Assembly (NCBI GenBank): GCA_009760855.2
Contig: WPIO01000064.1
Span: forward strand, 124,001-188,000
Length of the DNA stretch: 64,000 bases
Reading direction: 5' to 3'
Source of the DNA: Cristatella mucedo
Taxonomy: Eukaryota; Bryozoa; Phylactolaemata; Cristatellidae
Part shown: one piece after another, positions 23,378-34,499 of the stretch
How positions within the stretch are numbered: the first letter of the stretch is position 1
Layout: every line of letters starts with the position of its first letter
Program-made: the position numbers and the translations under genes
The notes under the pieces: generated by a model
Told to the model about the DNA's origin: nothing
Database searches by the model: none
What the model saw: the letters and a program-made list of their open reading frames with translations, nothing else

Positions 23378-24997
23378 GTATGTTTGTCGTCAGACAACGT
23401 TGCGACTATCGAGTTGCACCGCAAGTAGTGACTTGCTGCCATCAAACTAACTTCCCACTTAGTCTCATTTCAGGGCCGACATCGAGCTAATGCGAGTTTG
23501 CTTCGGGCTCAAGCTTAATGAATGTGAGCCCTCAAATTTTGAGGGCAAATTTTGCCGTAACAAATGAAGACTATGGAGTGTAGCATTATCTAAATAATGG
23601 GTGCACGAGCAGAATGAGTGTAAAAGATTAGATGCGCAGAAAAGACAATTTACATGAACGTGATAATGAGAGTCTTTCTGAGCGGTAGTATCTTGCTTGC
23701 TAAGACCGGCATCGTGCAGCCAAACGGTTTTTCTCCGTGAGCTTTTTTTTTTAATCAACGAGCTACCGATGGTTCCCTTTCACACAAGCACAATTACTTC
23801 TGTATGCCTTTCGTTTCTGGAGGATTGTGTTCTTGCATTGTAAGCCTGAGTTTGACATGCGCCTGACATACTGAGCTTCGCCGCGCCAGAAGTAGCACAG
23901 GACGCCAAAATCGTCTAAATCGTCTTCACAGATGGCGGACCGAGCATTCTCCTCGAAGCCAGCTAAAACTGTACTGAGCTCGTATCAAGTAAACGCGTTG
24001 ACGTGAAATGGCGGGCCCGGAATCGCTGCAGCGAAATGATGCGGCGGAGTTTTCAAAGGGACAGCTGCGCCCTCTTCTAGAAAGGCTCACGCGACTACTG
24101 CTCGGTTCAATACAAAATCTCGCTCGACTGTCCACCGTTTTCTCGGCTCGCACATCGAGCTCGATGCAGTAATCAGCCCTCTCTCGCGCTGTCCTTTGAA
24201 ATAAGTGTTTTTTAATCAAGTAAAAAAAGTGTCGCCTGAAACAACTTGAGAGCCGCGTTCAAATTATTAACTGAAGATGGTACGGCTCGGACGTTGCGGA
24301 CCGATCCTTTTCGGTCAAGGACGATTCAGTGGCAGGCGGCAGCTAGTTCGCTGCTCGTAGCGATTACGTCCGCTCGTCAAACTCTATGCCTGGCTAGGTG
24401 CCCCGTGCATTAAAATGGTACGGTTGTGCTGTGCGAGGTGGTCATCGATAGCTTTCTAGCTGCTCCGATGTTTGAATACGTACAGCGTTGGTAGGTTCAT
24501 CAATATTAATGAATGATCGGAGTGTGCATCCGGGCATCCGAGGGTATTCCAGATTGATTGAGTAGATATATATCATATACATTAATAATTAAAAAGGATA
24601 AAAAATGACATCGTTTGCAAAGTTGTCATGAACACGGTGCGGTGGTATTTCCTTCGAATACAATATGCAGACAATAGTCAATTTGAAAACGCAAAGCGAC
24701 CAGCAGGCTTCCGCCGCAGGATTGAAAGCATCATGACGTCTTTTGCCTTTGCAAGATCGTGTAGCCTTGAGCCAAGCAGTGCTCTAAGCGACTGAACTCT
24801 CCACGCTACTCTTCTTGCTGGCGCGTTCAGTGCAAGGCTCTAGAGACGCCTCGGCTTTTATTTTTACATATGCGTGCTCAAGCTGAATATCGCAGTATGC
24901 GAATGAATGTGCTCGCTTCGAATTGCATCAACTGCGAGTGAATTAAGAATTCTCTCAGAGCCTAATATTCACAGAATCAATCAGGAAGATTCCAGGG

Positions 24998-25000
<3 letters not shown>

Positions 25001-25077
<77 letters not shown>
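25001..25077. repeat. (GA)n microsatellite
   Basis: A pure 77-base GA run in the intron between exons 6 and 7. Confidence 0.98.
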
Positions 25078-25079
<2 letters not shown>

Positions 25080-25264
25080 GAAGTCGGGTAGGTAAAAAGT
25101 CGCTACATGCTGACGGAATCTGGAAGGAAAAAGAAATCTGCCGACAGAAGTGAACATCTGCGAAAAATTATTGGCCGGTTTTTCACAGTTAATTACACTG
25201 AGATTAGCCAATAATTCCCCATGCATCAGTATCAAAAACTGTCACGAGGCGTAAGAACACATAC

Positions 25265-25370
25265 TACTACTACTAATAATAATAATTCACTTGATAAAGC
25301 GCCCTCAGAGAACTTAATCTCTCTCTAGGCGCTTTAAATTTGCTGTAAAGTGAAATGCAATACTAGGTAA
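25265..25370 (-). mobile_element. LINE-A 3' tail
   Basis: (AAT)n followed by TTCACTTGATAAAGCGCC and CTCTCTCTAGGCGCTTT is the reverse complement of the LINE-A end. It lies ~190 bases after a (GA)n tract. Confidence 0.8.
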
Positions 25371-27104
25371 ATATGATACAGTAGTGGCTCACTGGATCTA
25401 CGTAGTTCACCACTAATCTATAACATATTATATGGCTGAAATATAACTACACTCCATTCAGCTATTTGCACTAGACTAAGGTAAATTTTCAACATGAAAT
25501 TGCTAGGGTGGATGTAAAGTGGTCTTGAATCAATTCTTTTAGATTTACGGCTTTTACTTAAGGAAAAAAGACGGCCTCAAGCCCCATTTTTAGCATCTGA
25601 AATAATCTGACACTGATCTAGTTAGCACAGTGAAGAGCAGGTGATTCAAAAACCTCACTCATGTAATGACAGAAGAATTTTCAGGAGCTATCATCTAGCT
25701 TGCAACTGGAAATAACGGGAATTGCCTGATGCACGACTTGAACTTCCAACTCAACGTAGGTTTTGAAGGGCGGCACCTTACCGTAGTGCTTCGACCCAAG
25801 AGTATTAGTTGCTACATGAGCCCTGAAGATCTAGTACCAGACACGATATCAAATTGAAGTGCAAGTCAGTCAGTAAGTAAAAAATGTGAGAAACTAGAAG
25901 ACTTTCTGACGACTATCTCGTCAGTGGTGAACAGCACGTGGATTCGTATGCATGAATAAAGACAATGTAATTTAACTTTAAATGCAACGTAGCTGTCTTT
26001 TCAATAACGTTTACACGTTTACTGGGACCCAGCCTCGTCAATGGACCTACACTACAAAATGAAACTCCAGGTAGCCCTTGCTAGCCATAGAATCCACAGC
26101 CCAAATCTATTACAGGGGCTAACCACCGAAAAGGCGGATTGGTTCTCGTGTAAGCACGTCCATCACAAAGTCCAAGAATGAGAACTTGACCATTTTAGGA
26201 AACATGGCTCGTAGAAGTAACTTTTACCAGGCCCATGGAATTGTTCAAATAATTCTTCGCAGATGCGATGCCATTCAGTGCGAAATAAATTAAGTAAGCC
26301 TGGTACGTTGAGGATGGGGGATGGAGATTAGCTCAGCAAAATATTACTGAAATTTTCATCATTTCACTGCTCGCTCTGTTAGCTACGCACGCTATCACAT
26401 CGTTGCATTTTCAGCATACCGAAAATCCGAAGGGAGCTTGGCGCATCTAGGAGCCGCAGATACCACCGCGGATGCGTGCCTTTTCCACGCTGAGTTTCGA
26501 TATGGCGGGATTAAAGTGTCGACTAAAAATCTCTAAGTAAAGGGAGGCACACTATAGTGCCGTGCATCGTATAGCCAATGCGCCGAATAATGTTGTTGCT
26601 TAAGCTAGGTTGGCTGTGACTGCTGGGATGAGGCGGCAGCTGCCATAATAATCAAAGCATGGTGACTTATTGCCATGCTTGGTAAGAAAGCTGCCAACTG
26701 TAGCATTGCTTTTCGAAATGTGTTGGCAATCGGCCAAAGTTGTAAGCTCAAGGTAGAGCACGTAAAGAAAAACCTTGCTCCAGAATAACACAACTTTTCC
26801 GACAATGCTAATTCCGTATTTCCTTCAAAAATGGTGGTAAACGCTTTTCGAGAAACTTCATTGCGCGTTTACCAGAGCTGGCAGTAATGCAAAAGCTAAA
26901 AGCGATTCCCTACACATTAATTGGATAGTATGTTTAAGTTGTTATCATTGTGAGAAATCAAAGAATAATTTTATCACTATCATTTGTAGTGTGCATTGTT
27001 TCGATTTTTAGACGCTTTTTGGTAGATTTATTATACATTTGGCATTAATAGTCGATGAAGTGCTGAGCTCAGCTCAAAGATAAATGAATGTAAGTGCAGC
27101 ACTG

Positions 27105-27258
27105 GTTTGGCCCTGTGGCTATGGTCCTTAATTTTGAAAACTAAGGTCAAGGTGAATGTATTTGACGACAGGAGGTAGTGGGCTAAAGGCCCATGGCAGA
27201 TATGAAGTGAATAAATGGAGCTTTAAGTTCTCTTAGGGCACTGTAAACATGAATTATA
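27105..27258 (+). mobile_element. SINE1-like copy, degraded
   Basis: It has TTTGGCCCTGTGGCTATGGT in place of the A box and a tail GAAGTGAATAAATGGAGCTT ... TTCTCTTAGGGCACTGTAAA. The B box is lost. Confidence 0.6.
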
Positions 27259-27449
27259 ATTAAGAATACAAAGTTACATGATGCTGTTGATGATACGTAA
27301 TGCTATAATATTTGAACTTATGATTGAAATAAAGTGCACTACTGGAGCTTAAGTGACTAAACAAAAGCTGGAGAATATATACGCCGAACGACCAATATTC
27401 TCTGCCGGCGAGATCGCGAAATCTTTTTAATGTTTTGCTTCTTTGGAAA

Positions 27450-28345
27450 GTTTAGCACTAAAAATCGGCTCTGCCAGAATATCTCATGTTCAATCTGCAC
27501 GAAATAAAGGTGTCGTGTTCCAAAGTGGCCTTTCACTAGACGACCGTATCAGCTGCACAGTCAAATCTGCCTACTTTGAGATATAAAAATGGCTGAAATT
27601 CGTGCTTATTTCGGCAGGGTGCCACATATAGATTGGTAAATGCATTTGTGACATCTCGTCTTAACATCTGAGACTCAGTGATTTCTGGCCTACCGGCCTG
27701 TGCAATCAGGCGCTTACAACTGGTACAAAACTCTGCAGCAAGGCTTGTCTGTCGTGTGTGTCGCAGTTGCCACACGCCACTTCCCGCCGCCGACATGCAC
27801 TACCTACCAGTCAAGTAACGCAGAGACTTCAAGGTTTTGTCACTCACTTTTAGGTCCCTTCATTGTTTAGCTCCAGCCTATTTATCAGATGTACTCTCTC
27901 ACCAGGCTAAGCGTCGTACCACCCGCTTTTCGGAATCTAATCGTTTGCCTATGCCTCGTACAACCACCCAATCCTTTGGAGACCGTGCCTTTAGTTCGTA
28001 TGCTCCCGAAGCCTGGAGCTCACTGCCAACTTGCGTCATGACATCTCCTGACTTGACCACATTTTAAAAAGAAACTAATATAAATGCATCAATTTATCAC
28101 AGCATTTAGGGGTCCCTGTGATTAGACCTTTATATGCTTGAGCACGCTGACACTATTCATGCTGTCACAAACAATACTTGCATAATGACCCTGTTCATGT
28201 CCCTCTTTACCATGCCATTCTTTTTGTTTATTAAGCGTGCTACCACTACCATTAAATCGTGATTTGCTTAAAGAAAATGCATAGTGCCTATAAGGAGATT
28301 GATTTCCGTGAGGGCGCTTCATCAAATGTATTAATATTATTATTC
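27450..28345 (+). mobile_element. LINE-A, 5'-truncated copy
   Basis: It matches the 3' half of the copy at 11405, from the segment after the reverse transcriptase (CTAGACGACC...) through LNCLAPAYLSDV-like coding remnants and a FGDRAFSSYAPEAWSSLP stretch to a 3' tail with GAGGGCGCTTCATCAAATG and ATT repeats. Coding capacity is lost by stops and frame changes. It sits just upstream of cadherin exon 7. Confidence 0.8.
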
Positions 28346-28488
28346 TCTCAGAAGCCTTTGTCGAGCTTCGTAAGCGCAGCTCAGCAATACGTCGTCTATA
28401 TAAATGTTTTATCAGTCATCCCTGACTTGGCGTCATTTTTGGGCTAAAAATTGCTGATAATTTATATTAATCCGTCTCTATTTAATAG

Positions 28489-28597
28489 GATGCAAATGCA
28501 AGCCAATGCTACTCCAGTGAGCCTAAGGTCAAAGCAACCGACGGTGATGCGGGAATCAACGCAGATATCACGTATACTCTCGGCAATTCAGACAGCG
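28489..28597 (+). CDS. Cadherin exon 7 (DxD motif)
   Basis: A 109-base exon, phase 0-1, runs from TCTATTTAATAG to G|GTAAGG. It encodes KVKATDGDAGINADITYTLG, a textbook 'v.AtDgDaG.Na.ityt' block with DxD ligands. It begins with two cysteine-containing turns (SQCYSSE). It lies just after a LINE-A copy ending near 28345. Confidence 0.92.
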
Positions 28598-29040
28598 GTA
28601 AGGGTTACTAGATTGTGACTACTGGTTTATTTTATCCTCACCTCAAAAAGACACAGGAATTACAAACTAGAGCATGTTACCTTTGGTTCTCGAACCAACA
28701 CGTTGCATCTTCAAAAATTATGTCCAAAAACGTCAAATTTCTCCAATTTGCTTTTCGCACGGTCCTTATCGTTTAGTCTATGAACATTCAAAGAATCACA
28801 TTTAAGCCAAATATATCTTAACCAAGTGGCATATTCTTGGAATTTCTTCCAATCGATGCAAGTTATGTAACAGAAAAAGCACTGCAAAATGACACTAAAA
28901 AGGCAATAATTGCATGATTTCTTGTAGTAGGCGGCCGCGCCTTTATTAAGGAGGACGGATTGAGTATTGAATATGGTTATTAAGTACTATAAACAGCATA
29001 GCAATTTTGAGCTCTTTTGAAAGGTTTTCATTTTTTGAAG

Positions 29041-29138
29041 GCACACCTTTCGATATGAACTGTCCTCAGCCCGGCAGTGTTCGCGTGACTCGAAAGATCA
29101 CCACTGCGGATGGGCCAATTTTCGACTTGGATATCAAG
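29041..29138 (+). CDS. Cadherin exon 8
   Basis: A 98-base exon, phase 1-0. The acceptor TTTCATTTTTTGAAG has a strong pyrimidine tract; I chose it over the AG 15 bases upstream because only it keeps the frame after exon 7. It encodes TPFDMNCPQPGSVRVTRKI and GPIFDLDIK, the 'fdi....G.v......f.L.i' strands. The XEX motif of the calcium site is missing (TADGPIF instead of LDRE). The donor AAG|GTTCGC is weak. Confidence 0.8.
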
Positions 29139-29182
29139 GTTCGCAACTGTTTTGGAGTGTCTGCCCTGAAGTGCTATGAATA

Positions 29183-29805
29183 CATGTGGCTATTGTGAAG
29201 TAGTGATAGACAGTTATTAGATTTTAAATCTTCGGGTGCCCTTATCTAAAAAAGCTAACGAATTGGGAAAATAGAAGTTAAAGAACAACCCACATTAAGC
29301 ATGCCAGAATGTAATCTAAGCTTTAGCAGCACGAGTCTATACTAAGCTATGTTACTGTCTTACTTTGTACGCGCAGAGAAACTATGCAAACACATTCGGT
29401 CACTTTTTATTTAACTTAGCGTGGTTCAGTTGTTATCCTTATGATATAGTCCATTAATATTTGTTATACATTTTCCATACAGCTTTTCAAATTTAGAAAA
29501 AGTTCTTACCAGTAGCTTAGCTTTGCAAAGGCTTAGCAAATTCAAATTATAGTGAGGGGTAATGGTTATCAGTATCACGTACTTTTTCTACTGTCTTGTT
29601 CAAAGAGCAGCCTTATAGTTTGACTGGCATGTGGCTATTGAGCAGCGGAGGTAGGTAATTATTAGATTTCAAAGCCTCGGATGCTGTCACCAAAAAAGGC
29701 TTTAAAATTGACCAAACTCTGCGTGAACAATCACATTCAACGTGGCATAGTGTAACCGTAAGCTTTCGTAGCACGAGTCTATATTAACTGCCTTATCGTT
29801 CTCAT
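29183..29805. repeat. Diverged direct repeat pair in the intron after exon 8
   Basis: Segments near 29183-29360 and 29628-29805 share ATGTGGCTATTG, TTATTAGATTT, GCCT/ATCTTCGG, TAAGCTTT and AGCACGAGTCTATA in the same order. The offset is about 445 bases. This suggests an old tandem duplication or two copies of an unclassified repeat. Confidence 0.65.
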
Positions 29806-29984
29806 TACCAATGAAGCAATAGACTTGGGCTCCGAGAAATGGTACTAAGGCAGCTACCCACAGCATAATTTACAAGTCACCTAATGCTAATAGTAATAAT
29901 GAAAATGTTGGCAGAGTGCTACAGGTGAACTTCGCTGGTGCTTGCAAACGTTAACAGAGCAAGTCAGTCGATTAGTGATTGCAA

Positions 29985-30185
29985 GTACAACTTAGGCAAG
30001 AATTATGACATAAACGACGCGTGTCTTACGGACGAAGCTCATGCTGTGACAAAAGGCTACGTTTTTAGCTTCATTTTAAATATCCTCAAGTCATGGGATG
30101 TCGTGTCGTCGGTCGTTCGCGAGTTCCCGGCTTTGGCAGCACACGAAATGAAGGTCAGGTCTTCAAAGGTTTTGAGTGTTTGATA
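29985..30185 (-). mobile_element. LINE-A internal fragment
   Basis: On the - strand it matches the segment near the end of the LINE-A coding region (CAAAGCC.GGAACTCGC, GACGACACGACATCCCATGA, then a K-rich stretch). The 3' hairpin is missing. A (GA)n tract follows at 30221. Confidence 0.65.
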
Positions 30186-30220
30186 GAGGCCTAGATGAAC
30201 GAGTTGAGTCAGAATAGACA

Positions 30221-30230
30221 GGGAGAGAGT

Positions 30231-30277
<47 letters not shown>

Positions 30278-30278
30278 T

Positions 30279-30314
<36 letters not shown>

Positions 30315-30350
30315 GAGAAGGAGAGTGAGAGAGAGTGAGATAGAGAGAGT
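30221..30350. repeat. (GA)n microsatellite
   Basis: An interrupted GA run (GTGAGTGAGAG, GAGGGAGAG, GTTAGAG) ending 136 bases before exon 9. Confidence 0.97.
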
Positions 30351-30486
30351 GGTATAATGCTAATCCTCGTTAGAAAGTACTTCCGAGAGGTAGATAGGTG
30401 AAGATGGTGAGAGGACGCAAACATGAGTGACATGACATCAAGGTCTAAGAGCTACACAAAAATCTGCTGGCTTGTCATTATTTCAG

Positions 30487-30654
30487 GCATCGCAGACCGA
30501 CGTGGCGGATCGTGTCGCCTATTCACACCTGCGAGTTACAGTGCAGCGTCCTCCAGCGATGAGCGAAGGTCGATTCAGCTCACAAATCGCGGAGAACTCG
30601 GCGCCTGGCTCGGTGGCATTGGTCGTCAGCACTTTGAGTATCCCCGGGCTTCCG
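30487..30654 (+). CDS. Cadherin exon 9 (degenerate, calcium-free linker)
   Basis: A 168-base phase 0-0 exon runs from CATTATTTCAG to CCG|GTAAGA. It encodes YSHLRVTVQRPPAMSEGRF and then IAENSAPGSVALVVSTL. The terminal strand is present, but the DxNDNxPxF calcium motif is replaced by QRPPAMSEGRF. The following block reads STLSIPGLP where DxDxG would be. This is the first of the calcium-free linkers in the window. Confidence 0.87.
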
Positions 30655-30901
30655 GTAAGAGGACCTCCGAGCCTTTCTCCAGCCGTACAAGTGTGATTCA
30701 AGAGTTGAGTTGTTGCAGTGATCAAAAAATTAACGTTAGGGACAATTTGTACAGTCAAAGACGGAGATAGTACATTACAGTGAATATAAAAACGCAGCCT
30801 ATCAAGAAGCTGGCGCTCCGGCATACATTTTCAAACTCATTTGGAGCAGTGCACGTGTGCAGAGCAGCAGTGCGACGCTCAACATCTGCTCCGCTTTTCA
30901 G

Positions 30902-31175
30902 ACGCCGAATACTGAATTTGAACTTAACGACACGTCATCATTCGAAATAGTGAAAGTTGGAACGAATTCAGCAAAGTTAGTTACTAAGGAGAACGTCCTG
31001 CTGGACTACGAAAGCAACATTACGCGGCGTCTCGTGCTGGCTGTGAGAGCCGGAGCAGACGGCATGCACAGCGCCTGGTCCTCTATAGAGATATTGCTCA
31101 CAGACGGCAATGATAATGCACCCCAATTTACAAACGATGGACCGTACACGCTTGCGATTTCCGAAGGAGAAAAAG
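30902..31175 (+). CDS. Cadherin exon 10 (DYE and DGNDNAPQF)
   Basis: The largest traced exon: 274 bases, phase 0-1, from CCGCTTTTCAG to G|GTTAGT. It holds LVTKENVLLDYESN (XEX motif), LVLAVRAGADG, SSIEILLTDGNDNAPQF (near-perfect calcium linker) and YTLAISEGEK, the first strand of the next repeat. The calcium linker at its end looks canonical. It is separated from exon 11 by only 99 bases. Confidence 0.94.
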
Positions 31176-31274
31176 GTTAGTTAACAGCACTTTGTGAGTA
31201 AAGATTTTCAGCTAACTGCTTTGGCTGAGCAATTGTGTGGCCACATTCAAGGATGTTCTCAAAATTCACTGCAG

Positions 31275-31402
31275 ATAACGACAAGTGGAAGCTCGTCATC
31301 GAAGCTAGTGACAGAGACTCGAGCGACAACGGAAAGATTCAATTCAGCTTTGACGGGTCTTGTACATTTTTCGAACTCGTTCAGCCAATAGTGAACGATC
31401 AG
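31275..31402 (+). CDS. Cadherin exon 11 (DxD motif)
   Basis: A 128-base exon, phase 1-0, from TTCACTGCAG to CAG|GTATTG. It encodes WKLVIEASDRDSSDNGKIQF, with the DRDSSDN calcium block, then FELVQPIVNDQ. It continues exon 10 and supplies the second half of that calcium site. The following intron (8589 bases) is the longest in the window. Confidence 0.9.
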
Positions 31403-31794
31403 GTATTGTTATTCAACGTGTAGGTGTGCTGCTGGATTCTCCAGCAAGGGCAGTCTGTCGCTGCGTCGTCGAAAAAATATTGGCAGGTATCTATTTGTTA
31501 CCACTCAATCGACGTTCAGAGCTGTGATTCTCAAGCATCAGCCGTAGAGCAAAAACATTAATTAATCGTAAATCAAAGAATCAGCTGACTCAAAAGCCTC
31601 CTATTTTTTTAGAGAAACGAGAATTTTAGGGGCTGTAACAGCACTTGCCGATGCTGAAAATGAACCGTCTGCTGCTATACTCAAACCTTGACCTGAGTCA
31701 TGGAATTGCTAATACTTTCCGCTGGGGCAAGGCCCAACTGTTCTTCAACTTTCAGTCCCGATCGTGCGAATCGTATGTAAATTCATAATTAATT

Positions 31795-31895
31795 TATATG
31801 GCACAATTAGAGAACTAAATATCAATCCAGGCATTTTCCACATGTCGCAGGGCTCGTGCTCACGACTTCAATCGTTAAAGGCGAACTTCTTTTTT
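31795..31895 (-). mobile_element. SINE1-like fragment, degraded
   Basis: The + strand has TTAGAGAACTAAATATCAAT, then CACATGTCGCAGGGCTCGTG and CTCACGACTTCAATCG, a decayed reverse copy of SINE1. Confidence 0.45.
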
Positions 31896-32179
31896 CTGGG
31901 TCACAACCAAGAAATTTGGAGGCTATCATTGCTTTTTGACGGCGGATTCGGTTATTTTGAGATTAAACAATTTAGCAAATTTAATTGCGCATATTACGAG
32001 CCATAAAGAGAGTATAAGGGCTTTCATAATAAATAATTTAACTTGGAAATACAGACAAGCATGGAAATTGCTGGCCTCTGCTGCAACTGATTAGTTGCAA
32101 GGTTGCACTCTAGTTAACTTGAAAATTACTGTTGCTACTTTACGCAACTGATCTGCAATTAAATAATTGCTTGCTGATT

Positions 32180-32335
32180 CAGCAGCCTTTTTTATAGCGG
32201 AATTAGTGACTTACTGGCTACCACCGCCGCTTGCAGTGGCACTAAAGGATCGCCCATAGCAGGATTCGAACCCACGGCCTCGGTCTCGAATTCACGAAGA
32301 GCAACCGCTTTACCTAGTGGGCAATCAAAGCCTTG
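32180..32335 (-). mobile_element. SINE2 copy
   Basis: The + strand has CACCGCCGCTTGCAGTGGCA, GCAGGATTCGAACCCAC and CTTTACCTAGTGGGCAATCA. Confidence 0.78.
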
Positions 32336-32436
32336 AGTAAATTAAAATTACGGCTTCCTAAAGTGAATTATTAGCCGTAGGAAGCTCCTTGAACGCTGAA
32401 GAGCAGCTGGTGAGGCTCGGAATGCTAAAAATATAC

Positions 32437-32596
32437 TAGCTGATTTACCAGCCTCTTTTGTGTTGTGATACAAGAGACTTTACGGCTATCACCACCGCAT
32501 GCAATGGCAATAAAGGACTGCCCATTACAGAATTCGAACCCATGACTTCGGGATCAAGGTCGTCATATACAACCATCTTACCTAGTGTAACATTAC
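32437..32596 (-). mobile_element. SINE2 copy
   Basis: The + strand has CACCACCGCATGCAATGGCA, ACAGAATTCGAACCCATGAC and CTTACCTAGTGTAACAT. It is the second of two neighbouring copies in the same orientation, about 100 bases apart. Confidence 0.75.
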
Positions 32597-33391
32597 GGTG
32601 TGAATAAGGATACGTTTGATTTACCCTCTGCTTATACGTACACCGGAGTGGGATTTTTTAAATTTCATCATTTGTTCTTTCTTTTACATATCCGGGTATG
32701 CATTTAGGATTGATACTTTTGTTGCTCGTATGACCTAGTAACTCCTTCCACGACGAAGACTATCTTGGAAAATAAGAGCATGCGCCGTCTTAAGATATTC
32801 TTAGTAGCTGGTATTGAGTTTTCCAGCCCAGCGCACTCTCTTTATTACTTACCGAGCGCTGCAGAACGGTGGGCGAAGTTTTATCAGCCACTGTCATGAA
32901 GCTGCAGGCCAAAGTCGACAGCTCATTGGACGACAGAGATGCTACGAATGTGGCCGGCCGGTGGGAATTAATTAGACTGGATAGCGAGGGTGACCTTTAC
33001 GGCCCGTCTACATCCCAAGCAGAGTGCGCTCGCATAATTTAATTTCAAGTTATGCTGGAGGCTTAAACAGCACATGCTTTATGAAGCAGTAGGGTTATGT
33101 GAAGATGAGTCTCGCAATGAAGCGTTTCGTCCAAGCTTGAGAAGAAAAACGCGAAACCTATCGTAGACTTGCGCGCTGGTCTTTGATTCAGGCGAGCTCA
33201 ATCTGCTAACGAGCTCGCGCCCCCAAACATCGAGACCTAATGCCGGCTAGACACGATGAAATCGCAATTGCGAAACGACTGTGCCAGTCATTCTTTTGTT
33301 GAAACGGTGAAATCCGGGTAGTTCGTCGTGCTAAAGCAGTCTCTGGAGAAACTCTTCGCAGCACTTGAGCAGCAGCGAGCGGCTCTTGGTA

Positions 33392-33560
33392 GTGGCACAC
33401 TAGGTGAGGAGGTTGCTATTCACAATCTCGATTTCGAGATCGTGGGTTCGATTCCTGCGATGGGCGATCCTTTATCGCCGCTGCAAGCGGTGGTGATAGC
33501 CGTAAAGGCTCTTCTGTCGCTATAAAAAAAGAGGCTGTTAGACCAGCTAGTATTTTTGTA
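33392..33560 (+). mobile_element. SINE2 (tRNA-like)
   Basis: The head has an A-box-like TGGCACACTAGGTGAGGAGG and a perfect B box GGGTTCGATTCCTGC. The body reads GCCGCTGCAAGCGGTGGTGA (a small hairpin), then AGCCGTAAAGGCTCTTCTGT and GCTATAAAAAAAGAGGCTG. The body and tail differ from SINE1. Confidence 0.8.
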
Positions 33561-33895
33561 ATACCATACTAGTCTAGTCACTCTCAGCTGCATTGATCGA
33601 TACACACAAAATAAAAATATTTTTCATTGATCGATACACGCATTGCAAAAGGAAGCCGGTGCTGCGCACAATAACGAATGCGAAACTATATATATGCAGA
33701 CCTATTTGCATAGATTCGATGGAAGAAATAGCGATACGTAATGCCAAAGGCTCAGGAGGAGGAGGAGGAGGCGTAAACTGCTTCTTGCCAAGCGGCCTGG
33801 CCAACTGCCGATAACGCTTCGGTGTGCGTCTTCACGAAGTTAGCAAATAGCTACGAAATGGCATTTCCGGCGGCGCCGACCTACTTACCTTAATT

Positions 33896-33992
33896 AAACG
33901 TTAATAACAGTTAATAATAACCGCTAATAATAACCGTTAATAATTACCGTTAAAAATAACCGCTAATAAATAATAACCGTTAGTAACCGTTT
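33896..33992. repeat. Imperfect minisatellite, about 13-bp unit
   Basis: Units such as GTTAATAATAACC, GCTAATAATAACC and GTTAATAATTACC recur about seven times with small length changes. It lies in the intron between exons 11 and 12. Confidence 0.8.
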
Positions 33993-34499
33993 GTAAGGGA
34001 TTGTGAGCTCGTGGCATCATTTGGAACGAGATACACTCACGCGAATAGAGAATTTTACTGAACTTTTTCGCAAGCGCACAATGTCGCTGCGCGTCGAGTT
34101 CAGTTTCATCCTCACACTCCTCGCAATCTCTTACTGAGACGAGCACTCTTATGGGAGAACTATATCCCCATCGTTAGGCCGCCTGCGTCGCTGCTGTCGC
34201 CATTAGTCGATACCTTCCGGCAGGCCTTCTTCGGCAGGTCAGTGAGAACCTTCCTGCATCCTGCGTTCGCCCTATCAACAGCTCGGCTATCAAACCTATG
34301 ACCCGTAAGTTTTAAGCGCTGAATAGTACTTTTTGCGGTAGTTGCCCACCCTCGTGGCCCAGCACGTTGTGAAACGTCGACCGGCTGCCGTTACTATGGT
34401 CAAATTCAAATTCAAAGGGCCCGCATCCGCCAGCCGGATACACGCCAACGTGAATGCAAGCCACTTCATCCCCGTCGCCCAGATGTTGGACGGCCTCTT

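Larger units (their letters stand above)
23378..27104. other. Mostly unassigned part of the intron between exons 6 and 7
   Basis: It holds a (GA)n tract at 25001 and a LINE-A tail at 25265-25370. The remaining sequence, including 25371-27104, shows no gene or repeat I recognise. Confidence 0.5.
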
